DNA from: Pedobacter zeae
GTDB taxonomy: Bacteria; Bacteroidota; Bacteroidia; Sphingobacteriales; Sphingobacteriaceae
Length of the DNA: 64,000 nucleotides
Reading direction: 5' to 3'
Assembly (NCBI RefSeq): GCF_014196715.1
Contig: NZ_JACIEF010000002.1
Coordinates: forward strand, 248,001-312,000
Shown: one piece after another, positions 26,744-35,101 of the stretch
Layout of the letters: every line of letters starts with the position of its first letter
Position numbering within the stretch: the first letter of the stretch is position 1
The notes under the pieces: generated by a model
Told to the model about the DNA's origin: nothing
The model's input: only the letters and a program-made list of their open reading frames with translations
Database searches by the model: none
Position numbers and translations under genes: made by a program

Positions 26744-27763
26744 ATGAAAGCATTAGTTTGTAGAACACCAGGAGAATTCAACTATATCGATAAAGAAATG
26801 CCACTTCTTGAAGAGGGCATGGTGCTACTCAGGATGAAAAGACTGGGTATTTGCGGTACCGACTACCATGCATTCGAAGGAACGCAGCCGTTTTTTGAGT
26901 ATCCCAGAATACTAGGGCACGAAATTGCTGCCGAAGTGGTGAATGCGGGTACTGCGCTTGACTTTAAAGCCGGAGACCTGGTTACAATTAGTCCATATTT
27001 TTATTGCGGCACCTGTATTGCATGCCGCAGTGGCAGAACCAATTGTTGTGTTAAGATTAAAGTTTTTGGTGTGCATATCGATGGGGCCATGCAGGAGTAT
27101 ATTACGGTTCCGGCATCAGCACTGGTTAGCGGTGAAGGACTGACGGTAGATGAACTGGCATTGATAGAACCATTAGCCATTGGCGCACACGGCGTTGGCC
27201 TGGCACAGTTGAGCAAGGGCGATACCGTGGTGATACTCGGAGCAGGGCCAATTGGCCTGGGTACTATTGCATTTGCTAAAATAAGTGGGGCCGAGGTTAT
27301 CGTTATAGATGTTAATGATAACAGGTTATCTTTTTGCCGTGAACGTTTAGGTATTGTACACACCATAAATCCATTAAAAGAAGATTCCTTAGCGCAGTTA
27401 TCGCTCATTACCAATGGTGAGTTTGCAAAAGTGGTAATTGATTGCACAGGAAACTTAAAAGCCATTAATAATGCCTTCAGGTTTTTAGCACATACAGGCA
27501 AATTTATCATGATTGGCCTTCAGAAAGGCACTATTGAGGTGGTACACCCCGAGTTCCACAAGCGTGAAGCCATGCTGATGAGCAGCAGAAATGCCTTGCC
27601 ACATGATTTTGCCCATGTAATAGACTGTATCAGAAAGGGGTTAGTTAAACCTTTGGATTTTGTTACCCACCGGGTGCCGTTTTCGCTGGTAAAGGAAGAA
27701 TTTAACCACTTGCTCCAGGCAAATGAATCTTTGATTAAAGCCCTGATCAGTTTCGACGAGTAA
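26744..27763 (+). CDS. Zinc-dependent medium-chain alcohol/polyol dehydrogenase
   Basis: A 339-residue MDR-family enzyme. The catalytic zinc ligands are Cys in GICGTDYH and His/Glu in GHEIAAEV; the structural zinc lobe has CGTCIACRSGRTNCC (Cys spacing typical of the family); the Rossmann motif is VVILGAGPIGLGT. Close relatives oxidise L-threonine, sorbitol or sugar acids such as fuconate derivatives. Two bases after the aldo/keto reductase, it is probably a later step in L-fucose oxidation or handles its keto product, but the substrate is inferred only from position. Confidence 0.82.
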   Translation: MKALVCRTPGEFNYIDKEMPLLEEGMVLLRMKRLGICGTDYHAFEGTQPFFEYPRILGHEIAAEVVNAGTALDFKAGDLVTISPYFYCGTCIACRSGRTNCCVKIKVFGVHIDGAMQEYITVPASALVSGEGLTVDELALIEPLAIGAHGVGLAQLSKGDTVVILGAGPIGLGTIAFAKISGAEVIVIDVNDNRLSFCRERLGIVHTINPLKEDSLAQLSLITNGEFAKVVIDCTGNLKAINNAFRFLAHTGKFIMIGLQKGTIEVVHPEFHKREAMLMSSRNALPHDFAHVIDCIRKGLVKPLDFVTHRVPFSLVKEEFNHLLQANESLIKALISFDE

Positions 27764-27813
27764 ATAAAAGTTAAACGCAGCTCAAAAATGAGCTTAAATC
27801 AATCCGAGTAAAA

Positions 27814-29754
27814 ATGAATACAATAAAAGGCATTGCAATTGTAGCGCTGATTTTAGTTAGTCATGTACTGCGTGCCCAGGAGTATAAAATACAGTCGCCA
27901 AACAAAAAGATCGAACTGTCTTTAGCCTCAAAAACTGATGATAATTCAAAGAAGTGGTACCTTAAGGTAAACTATCTACAGGGAAGTGCTTATCTGAATG
28001 TGATTCCAGCTATTGATTTAGGGCTTAAGGCCGGGGCGGTTGATTTTGCTTCAGGCATTAAATTCGATCAGGCAGGTAAAGAAAAACAAATTAAAGAAAC
28101 GTATACCGCGGTTCACGGCAAACGTAAATATTGTGCTAACAACGCTACAGAGCGCAGCTTCTATTTTAAAGGTGAGCAGGGAAAAAGACTCAGTATTACC
28201 CTTCGGGCATATGATGATGGGATTGCTTTCCGTTATGGCCTGACGGGAAAAAACGGTGAAACCATTGAACTAACCGACGAGCTCACCAGCTATAGAATGC
28301 CGGCAGATGCAGAAAGGTGGCTGCAATCTTTTAAAACGAGTTATGAGGGCTACTATCCGGTTCAAAGCGGTTCGGTAGCAAAAGGAGAGTGGGGCTACCC
28401 TGCATTATTTAAAAAGCCGCTGGGAAAGGCTGATTGCTGGATGCTGATAACCGAAGCCGACGTGAACGGTTCATATTGTGCGACCAAACTTGGTAATAAG
28501 GACGACCAGGACAATTACAAACTATTATTTCCGGCAGCTTCTGATGGAAACAGGCAGGGTAAGGTAAATCCTACCATAACCCTTCCTTTTTTATCCCCGT
28601 GGAGAACGGTTATAATCGGAGAACTGGGACAGCTGTTCCAGTCTACCCTGGTTGAAGATGTCAGCACTCCTACTAAGATCAGTGATCTATCATGGGTGCA
28701 ACCAGGGGCGAGTTCATGGGTTTATTGGGCATATAACCACGGTACCAAAGATTTTAAAAAGGTATGCGATTATATCGACCTGGCGGCGCGGATGAACTGG
28801 CCTTATACCCTTTTCGACTGGGAATGGGATGCCATGGGCAACGGTGGCAAGTTGGAGGATGCGGTGCGTTATGCCAGCAGCAAAGGCATAAAACCCATGA
28901 TGTGGTATAACTCGGGTGGCCCACACAACGGGGTGTCTGCTACGCCACGCGACAGGATGCTGACCCATGAGAACCGCATGAAGGAGTTTCGCTGGTTGAC
29001 AGAAATCGGGGTTTATGGCGTTAAAATAGATTTTTTTGAGAGCGACAAACAGGACATGATGAAATATTATATCGATATCCTGGAAGATGCCGCAAAATTT
29101 AAATTGATGGTCAACTTTCATGGTGCAACCATTCCCAGGGGCTGGAGCAGAACCTACCCGAACCTCATGAGCATGGAGGCCGTGTTGGGTGCAGAATGGT
29201 ACAATAATGGCGCCGAGCTAACAGGCAAAGCTGCTGCACATAATGCAACCCTGCCTTTTACACGCAATATTATTGGCCCGATGGATTATACACCGGTAAC
29301 CTTTACCAATTCGCAACATCCACATATCACCACCTTTGCACATGAGCTTGCCTTATCTGTAGTATTCGAATCCGGTATCCTGCACATGGCCGACAGGCCT
29401 GAAGGATTTGATAACCTTCCGGATGCGCCCAAGGCATTTTTACGCGAAGTGCCTGTAACTTGGGACGATAGCCGGTTGATATCAGGATATCCGGGGAAAA
29501 ATGTTATTCTGGCCAGGCGTAAAGGAAATGACTGGTATGTGGCCGGCATTAACGGCCTTGACAGGAAAGAAGAATTTCAGATTCCTGTCGATTTTTTGAA
29601 AACAGGAAAGCGGTACAAGGCAGTGTTGATTGCAGATGGCGATTATGATTCAGCTTTTAATACCACTTACCTTAACCTGGGAAAAGGAGATAACATTAAG
29701 TTAAAATGGCTTCCGAGAGGTGGTTTTGCCTGTGTGCTTAAGGAAATACAATAA
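27814..29754 (+). CDS. GH97 retaining-type alpha-galactosidase-like enzyme
   Basis: A 646-residue protein with signal peptide to about Q22. It has the classic retaining GH97 motifs: FDWEWDAMG (334-342), VKIDFF with nucleophile candidate Asp406, NFHGATIPRGWSRTYPN (434-450) and MEAVLGAEW with acid/base candidates Glu455/Glu461. This matches the Bacteroides thetaiotaomicron alpha-galactosidase BtGH97b type, unlike the two other GH97 proteins here. Related retaining members act on alpha-galactosides or beta-L-arabinopyranosides. It closes the fucosidase operon, suggesting that the glycan side chain carries both fucose and an alpha-galactosyl-like sugar. Confidence 0.9.
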   Translation: MNTIKGIAIVALILVSHVLRAQEYKIQSPNKKIELSLASKTDDNSKKWYLKVNYLQGSAYLNVIPAIDLGLKAGAVDFASGIKFDQAGKEKQIKETYTAVHGKRKYCANNATERSFYFKGEQGKRLSITLRAYDDGIAFRYGLTGKNGETIELTDELTSYRMPADAERWLQSFKTSYEGYYPVQSGSVAKGEWGYPALFKKPLGKADCWMLITEADVNGSYCATKLGNKDDQDNYKLLFPAASDGNRQGKVNPTITLPFLSPWRTVIIGELGQLFQSTLVEDVSTPTKISDLSWVQPGASSWVYWAYNHGTKDFKKVCDYIDLAARMNWPYTLFDWEWDAMGNGGKLEDAVRYASSKGIKPMMWYNSGGPHNGVSATPRDRMLTHENRMKEFRWLTEIGVYGVKIDFFESDKQDMMKYYIDILEDAAKFKLMVNFHGATIPRGWSRTYPNLMSMEAVLGAEWYNNGAELTGKAAAHNATLPFTRNIIGPMDYTPVTFTNSQHPHITTFAHELALSVVFESGILHMADRPEGFDNLPDAPKAFLREVPVTWDDSRLISGYPGKNVILARRKGNDWYVAGINGLDRKEEFQIPVDFLKTGKRYKAVLIADGDYDSAFNTTYLNLGKGDNIKLKWLPRGGFACVLKEIQ

Positions 29755-29760
29755 ATTTAA

Positions 29761-29805
29761 AGAGCAGGGCTAAATTTACCTTTACCTATTTAGTTTCCTG
29801 CCCTT
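29761..29805 (+). terminator. Probable terminator of the GH29-GH97 operon
   Basis: An imperfect stem (gcagg 29764-29768 with cctgc 29797-29801, and ctaaat 29770-29775 with atttag 29788-29793) begins a few bases after the stop codon. No long T run follows, so the call is tentative. Confidence 0.4.
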
Positions 29806-29978
29806 TCATTACCGCAAAATTTAATAAAAGCAGTGCGTTTTATGTAATGTTCAATTTTAAGAAACATGTACCCTGCTTTGGTATATCTATTAAATAATCC
29901 AATTGTTAAAGGACTGCTTGATTTTAGCCCCTAACAATTGGATTAAACTTATGGCTTATATTTCCGGTACAAACGATC

Positions 29979-31361
29979 TTAATAAAGGTGCCATTCCCAG
30001 AGTCCGGCCACTCCGTTTAGTATTTTTATCCTGAGGTAACGGCATTTTACGGCCAGTTGATCAACATGCGGCGATTGAACTTTAATGTCGCTGTGCCCCC
30101 CGCTTTTTTGCCATAATTTTCCGTCTGTCGATGTCTCCAGCAAATAAGCATGGCCTGCAGCCGGGCGAATAAAATAAACTTCGCTCAAATTTACAGACTT
30201 TATTTTTCCTAAATCTGCCACTATCCAGCTGGAAGTATCACCTTCTTTTGCCATCCAGCGCGAACCATTTGAACCATCAAAGGCAAATTTGGAGTCGAAG
30301 AACTCCTCCCTTTTAAAGGCTGGATCGCTGATCGGTTTAATTTTTACCGAATCGGCCGTACTCGATGCAAAAGCATGGCCTACCTGCAACGGTTTGCGGT
30401 GTTTTACTTTTGCGAGCTCGCCAACACCATCAAGGCTTACCTCTACAGGATTAATGGTTCCGTCGCTTGCAAAGGTTAATGGGCTCACGTAAGTTTGACG
30501 GTTAGTGCTGCCCCTGCCAAATTCTAAAAAGGCAATGTAATATTTATCTGTTCCTTCCAGGTTGAAAACAGAACCGTGCCCCGGGCCAAATAATCCTTTT
30601 TCATAATTGGTTGTGGTTATGATATCATTTTTAGGAAAGACATACGGCCCGAGGGGCGAAACTTTGCTCATGATATAAGCGTATTGGTATTTCTCGTTCC
30701 CGCCTATGGTATATAAATAGTAATAAATGCCTTTCCTTTTAAAGAAAATCGGCCCTTCAGAATACTGCGTTCTGGGGGTCGAAATTACCTGTACAGCCGA
30801 GTCCACAGTAATCATATCAGGCATTAATTTAGCGGCATGCCTGGTGTTCCAGAAAACGTAGGCCTGCTTATCATCATCAATAAATATTTCTGCATCAATG
30901 CCATTTGGCTTTTTGGTTTGCAATAAGGTTGATGGCGTAAAAGGTTTAAACCACTCGTCCTTGCCGCGGGCAAGTTTGAAGGGGCCTTCGGGCTTATCGG
31001 CCACCGCTGGATACATGTAACCATTCACGGTAGGGTAGATGTAGAATTTACCATTTGCCGGAACAACTTTGCTTGGCGCCCAGTATAATTCTTTAACAGC
31101 CGATGGGAAATAAGTGCCTTCAAAGCTCCAGTTAACAAAATCTTTTGATTTCCAGAGTATAGGAGGACCTGAAGATTTGAGGCCTTTGCCATAGCCATCG
31201 GTAGTGGCATAACAATAAAATGTTCCATTGATCTGTTGGATACTGGCATCGGCGTTCATATCCGGAATCAGCGGCTTGCCAAATGGGTTTCTGTTCTGGG
31301 CCTTTATTGAAGCCGATACGCCCAGGATGAAAAAAAAGGAGAACAATGTTTTTTTAGTCAT
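29979..31361 (-). CDS. GH43 glycoside hydrolase with C-terminal F5/8 type C (CBM32-like) domain
   Basis: A 460-residue protein with signal peptide (to about A21). The GH43 propeller shows the canonical trio: base Asp38 (within PDMNADAS), pKa-modulating Asp156 (GIDAEIF) and acid Glu202 (YSEGPIF). Residues about 340-460 form a discoidin-like sandwich (WIVADLG, STDGKLWQ, YLRIKIL) that binds sugar. GH43 enzymes of this shape remove alpha-L-arabinofuranose, beta-xylose or galactose. It lies divergent from the GH35 gene, with which it shares a 158-base promoter region. Confidence 0.9.
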   Translation of the reverse strand: MTKKTLFSFFFILGVSASIKAQNRNPFGKPLIPDMNADASIQQINGTFYCYATTDGYGKGLKSSGPPILWKSKDFVNWSFEGTYFPSAVKELYWAPSKVVPANGKFYIYPTVNGYMYPAVADKPEGPFKLARGKDEWFKPFTPSTLLQTKKPNGIDAEIFIDDDKQAYVFWNTRHAAKLMPDMITVDSAVQVISTPRTQYSEGPIFFKRKGIYYYLYTIGGNEKYQYAYIMSKVSPLGPYVFPKNDIITTTNYEKGLFGPGHGSVFNLEGTDKYYIAFLEFGRGSTNRQTYVSPLTFASDGTINPVEVSLDGVGELAKVKHRKPLQVGHAFASSTADSVKIKPISDPAFKREEFFDSKFAFDGSNGSRWMAKEGDTSSWIVADLGKIKSVNLSEVYFIRPAAGHAYLLETSTDGKLWQKSGGHSDIKVQSPHVDQLAVKCRYLRIKILNGVAGLWEWHLY

Positions 31362-31425
31362 TGATATTTATTTGAGTGTTTGTAGTTTAAAAGCATTAGT
31401 TTGTTGACACTATTTAGCAACAATT

Positions 31426-31441
31426 ATACTCTTTAGAGTAT
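31426..31441. promoter_or_regulatory. Palindrome ATACTC-TTTA-GAGTAT in divergent GH43/GH35 promoter
   Basis: A perfect 6-bp inverted repeat with a 4-base spacer in the middle of the GH43-GH35 intergenic region. The same half-site occurs as a spread inverted pair at 19631/19682. Possibly an operator for a shared regulator. Confidence 0.3.
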
Positions 31442-31519
31442 GAACTGATATTTTTCTTGTCATTCAGCAGAAGAAAACCGTTCATACGGTTTCAACAATG
31501 TACAAACTTTCATTTTATA

Positions 31520-33970
31520 ATGTTCAGGAAACAAATTTTTCAGGTAGTTATCATGATGGCAATTGCGCTGTCATCCAAGTCACAAACCCTCCGTCAGCAT
31601 AAAAATTTTCCTTACCCCGATAAAATCAGGTACGATGGTGCCTGTTTATACCTGGATGGTAAACAGACTTTTGTGTACAGTGCAGCTTTTCATTACTTCA
31701 GAACACCCAAAGCACTTTGGAGAGATCGTTTTTCCAAAATAAAAGCAGCAGGCTTCAATACCGTTGAGACTTATGTACCCTGGAATTTATCTGAACTCAA
31801 TATGCCGAAAGGTCTTAATGACTATTCGCAGGTAGATTTAAAAGATTTAACCGAGTGGCTTAAAATGGCGCAGGATGAGTTTGGTTTCTATACAGTTGTC
31901 CGTCCCGGGGCATTTATTTGCGCCGAATTTGCCGGTGGTGGCTATCCCCGTTGGCTGGCAAAGTTCCGTCCCAATGATATAGAGGGTTTCTGGTTGAGAA
32001 GTGCCGATGATCGTTACCTGGACTGGCACGATCACTGGTATAACGCGGTATGTAAAGTTGTTCAGAAAGAGCAGATTACCTCAAAACAGAAAGGTAAAAA
32101 AGGAATCATCCTGATCCAGATCGAGAACGAGTACAATGCCCACAAAACCACCAATAAGGTCCACGCTTTACAACGCATGTATAACTGTGTACGCAATGCC
32201 GGTATAACCATTCCTGTTTTTACCTGCCTTACCGCCGAAACCCGTGGGAGCAAAGACCCTGTATTATCACAGGTGTTCGATTGCGACAATTATTATGTTG
32301 GCCAGAAAGATGCCGTTAATTGTGCGCAACGCATGAGCGATTTAAAAAGGCAACAGCCCAATGCACCAGGCTTTGTTACAGAGTTACAGGGGGGCTGGTT
32401 TTCAACCGTAGGCGGCAAACTGAGCGAAGAGCATTATTCTAATGATAAACATTTTTACGCTATCGGCATGATGTCAATTGCCGGAGGCGCTACAGGTGTT
32501 TTCCCTTATGTGTTTGTTGGAGGTACACATTTTGCGGGCTGGGGTGCCAGGGGGCAAACTACAACTTACGATTATAATGCAGCCATCCGCGAAAACGGAG
32601 CTTTATCGCCAAAATATTATGCTGCACAGAATTTGGGTAATTTCATTAAAAAGTATGGGCAAGAACTTATTCATTCGAAAGGTGGGCTGTGCAGCTTTGA
32701 AAGTGCCCCAACTGAAATCGTAGGCGCACAACGGATATCTTCGGGCGGTACGCGCTTTGTATTTATACATAACAGTTCTGCTAACCAGAAATATAGCGGA
32801 AACGCAACTGTTAAAGCAGGTAAAGGTAATAACGGGCAGGCCATGTACAACATCGACCAGGATGAAAACAAAGTACTGATCAAAAGTAAAAATAGTGCAG
32901 ATACTGCAATGGCCGCAATAGCCAGCCTTTCCATTCATTATGATTTGGAGCCGATGGAAACAAAAGTGCTGATCATTCCTCCGTCTGTTGGGGCCGATAA
33001 AGGAACCTGGTGGACTTACAGTGTGCCCAAAGCAAAGATCGTATCGCCGGTTAGCTTCCGCTTTAAAACAGTAAAACAGTACAACGAGGATACACAGGGG
33101 CCATGGCGCCCGCTGTATGACGGAAAATCATTACCTGAAATGGAGATAAATGATTTACGCTACGTACGTTACCGTTCTGATTTCGAACTTAATAAAGAAG
33201 AAGTAAGCAAATACACCCGCATGTTGTTTAACACCTATTCGAGAGACATCATCAATATGGAGGTTAACGGCAAAATCGCACCCTGCTTATTCCCTTCCGA
33301 AAAGTGGGTGTCAGAAGTTACCCGTCAACGCGATAAATCCTTTACTTTTTTAAAGGAAACTGAATACGACAACCAGTTCGATTTAACCGGCCTGCTCAAA
33401 GAAGGCCATAATGAAGTATGGCTTGTTTACGAAAATATAGGGCACGAACATGGCTATTTTCCGATGGAGGAATTATGCGGTATCCGTACGGCAGGCCTTT
33501 CCGATGGTGTGACCGCGATCAATAAAATCCTGAAATGGGACTATTCTCCCAACCTGTCCGGTATAGAACACAAATTTACTGATGCGGCTTTCGATGGCAA
33601 GGGCTGGAAAGTTGTACCATTGGATACCACTTTTCTAATTCCGCGCAAGGGAAATAATATACAACCAAAAGGAGAACAAAATGCATTGCTAACCTGGTAC
33701 CAGGCAGAATTTAAACTCCCTGAAAATGCAGGCAAAAGAACCTGGAGGTTACTTATCAATGCTTCAGGTAATGGATTTATCTATATAAATGGCCATAATA
33801 TTGGCCGCCACTGGGAAGCCGGGCCACAAAGGGAATTTTATATTCCTGAATGTTGGCTAAACCTTAAAGCAGGAGAGAAAAACAACATTACGCTAGGCTT
33901 AAGGCAGACCGTAAACGGTGCTGTAATCAGGAGTATGGAAATCCGGAACTACGATAATGGCGATAGTTAA
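31520..33970 (+). CDS. GH35 beta-galactosidase
   Basis: The ATG at 31520 begins a signal peptide (MFRKQIFQVVIMMAIALSSKSQ); an upstream TTG frame from 31457 lacks any signal-like sequence. The 816-residue protein has a GH35 barrel with TVETYVPWN (81-89), acid/base Glu204 in IQIENEYN and nucleophile Glu288 in VTELQGGW, followed by beta-sandwich jelly-roll domains up to a C-terminal galactose-binding-like segment (NGHNIGRHWEAGPQ). It removes non-reducing beta-galactose. With the GH43_24-like enzyme it could process galactan side chains. Followed by a terminator. Confidence 0.92.
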   Translation: MFRKQIFQVVIMMAIALSSKSQTLRQHKNFPYPDKIRYDGACLYLDGKQTFVYSAAFHYFRTPKALWRDRFSKIKAAGFNTVETYVPWNLSELNMPKGLNDYSQVDLKDLTEWLKMAQDEFGFYTVVRPGAFICAEFAGGGYPRWLAKFRPNDIEGFWLRSADDRYLDWHDHWYNAVCKVVQKEQITSKQKGKKGIILIQIENEYNAHKTTNKVHALQRMYNCVRNAGITIPVFTCLTAETRGSKDPVLSQVFDCDNYYVGQKDAVNCAQRMSDLKRQQPNAPGFVTELQGGWFSTVGGKLSEEHYSNDKHFYAIGMMSIAGGATGVFPYVFVGGTHFAGWGARGQTTTYDYNAAIRENGALSPKYYAAQNLGNFIKKYGQELIHSKGGLCSFESAPTEIVGAQRISSGGTRFVFIHNSSANQKYSGNATVKAGKGNNGQAMYNIDQDENKVLIKSKNSADTAMAAIASLSIHYDLEPMETKVLIIPPSVGADKGTWWTYSVPKAKIVSPVSFRFKTVKQYNEDTQGPWRPLYDGKSLPEMEINDLRYVRYRSDFELNKEEVSKYTRMLFNTYSRDIINMEVNGKIAPCLFPSEKWVSEVTRQRDKSFTFLKETEYDNQFDLTGLLKEGHNEVWLVYENIGHEHGYFPMEELCGIRTAGLSDGVTAINKILKWDYSPNLSGIEHKFTDAAFDGKGWKVVPLDTTFLIPRKGNNIQPKGEQNALLTWYQAEFKLPENAGKRTWRLLINASGNGFIYINGHNIGRHWEAGPQREFYIPECWLNLKAGEKNNITLGLRQTVNGAVIRSMEIRNYDNGDS

Positions 33971-33997
33971 ACTATTTATTTAAATCTATCCGCTTAA

Positions 33998-34038
33998 AAG
34001 GGCGTCTTGGTTATGCTGCTGGTGCCCTTGTTTTTTTT
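33998..34038 (+). terminator. Intrinsic terminator after GH35
   Basis: aagggc (33998-34003) pairs with gccctt (34024-34029), extended by further weak pairs, and is followed by a run of eight T (34031-34038). Confidence 0.65.
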
Positions 34039-34099
34039 GCTGGATAAGAAATGAGTATCTATGACTTTTTTATTTGTCTACCAGTAAATAAACATTTAC

Positions 34100-35044
34100 A
34101 TGCTCAAAGAACATAAAGGATCTTTACTCGGCGTCGATATTGGTGGCTCGCACATTACGGCTTCGCTAATAGATATGACCGAGGCACGTGTGGTTTCCAA
34201 GTCTTACTCAAGGGAAAAGGTTAAAGACAATGGAGTGCCGGAAGAAATTTTGGATGTTTGGATAAACTGTATTAAAAGAAGCATTGAACTGGGAGGAATT
34301 AACGGATCAAATGTGAAAATGGGTATAGCAATGCCCGGCCCTTTTGATTATGAGCGCGGCATTTCTTTAATTACAGGTATGAATAAGCTCGAATCGCTTT
34401 ATAAAACCGATATCCGCACATATCTTAGTACCAAATTAGCCATCCCCAAAGAAAACATTATTTTCAGAAATGATGCAGAAGCCTTTCTGCATGGCGAGGC
34501 ACATTGTGGTGCGGTTAAACGTGTATCAACTGCATTGGGAATAACGTTGGGCACAGGAGTAGGCTCAGCCATTCATACTGCCGGAACTACCCTTGATGCG
34601 AATTTGGGTATTTCTCCTTTTAAAGAAGGAATTGTAGAAGATTACTTATCAACCAGGTGGTTTGTTTCCCGCTATAGGGAGCTCACCGGGAAAGAGATTG
34701 CTGATGCCAAACCCGTTTTTGACTTAGCCGCATCTAGGGATCCACTGGCTTTGGGCATCGTAGGCGATTTTATCACAAATTTGAGCGAATTTTTATATAA
34801 TTTCAGTATTCGTGAGCGCCCGGGTGCCATTGTTGTCGGTGGAAATATTGCAAAGGCTTATCCGCTGTATCTCGATCAGGTTAATGCGAATTTGGTTAAG
34901 CTTGGAATTGATGTTCCGGTTGTTCCATCCGCCCTGGGAGAAGATGCGGCAATGTTTGGTATGGCATATTACCTGAACGGGAACCGTCCAGAAGAAAATG
35001 CCACGTTACCATCCAGGGAAATCACAAGTCTCAATATCCATTGA
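34100..35044 (+). CDS. ROK-family sugar kinase
   Basis: A 314-residue protein with the ASKHA phosphate-1 loop GVDIGGSHI (11-19), catalytic Asp in FRNDAEAF, the phosphate-2 segment GITLGTGVGSAI and the adenosine motif IVVGGNIAKA. ROK kinases phosphorylate glucose, N-acetylmannosamine, fructose or related sugars in the cytoplasm. The usual zinc-binding CxCGxxGC cluster after the active-site His is absent; the stretch reads HTAGTTLDANLGISPFKEG and keeps a Glu-like EDYLS. It heads a three-gene unit with a lyase and PorV (gaps of 57 and 40 bases). The substrate is probably a hexose freed from the target glycan. Confidence 0.85.
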   Translation: MLKEHKGSLLGVDIGGSHITASLIDMTEARVVSKSYSREKVKDNGVPEEILDVWINCIKRSIELGGINGSNVKMGIAMPGPFDYERGISLITGMNKLESLYKTDIRTYLSTKLAIPKENIIFRNDAEAFLHGEAHCGAVKRVSTALGITLGTGVGSAIHTAGTTLDANLGISPFKEGIVEDYLSTRWFVSRYRELTGKEIADAKPVFDLAASRDPLALGIVGDFITNLSEFLYNFSIRERPGAIVVGGNIAKAYPLYLDQVNANLVKLGIDVPVVPSALGEDAAMFGMAYYLNGNRPEENATLPSREITSLNIH

Positions 35045-35101
35045 TTATCAGTTAGATCATTTTGATAAACTCCAGGCTAGTCGAACCATAAATTACTGAT
35101 C

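Noticed and set aside
31404..31430. TTGACA followed by TATACT, resembling an E. coli sigma-70 promoter upstream of GH35
   Set aside because: The spacer is only 15 bases and Bacteroidota use a different consensus (TTTG/TAnnTTTG), so the match is probably chance.
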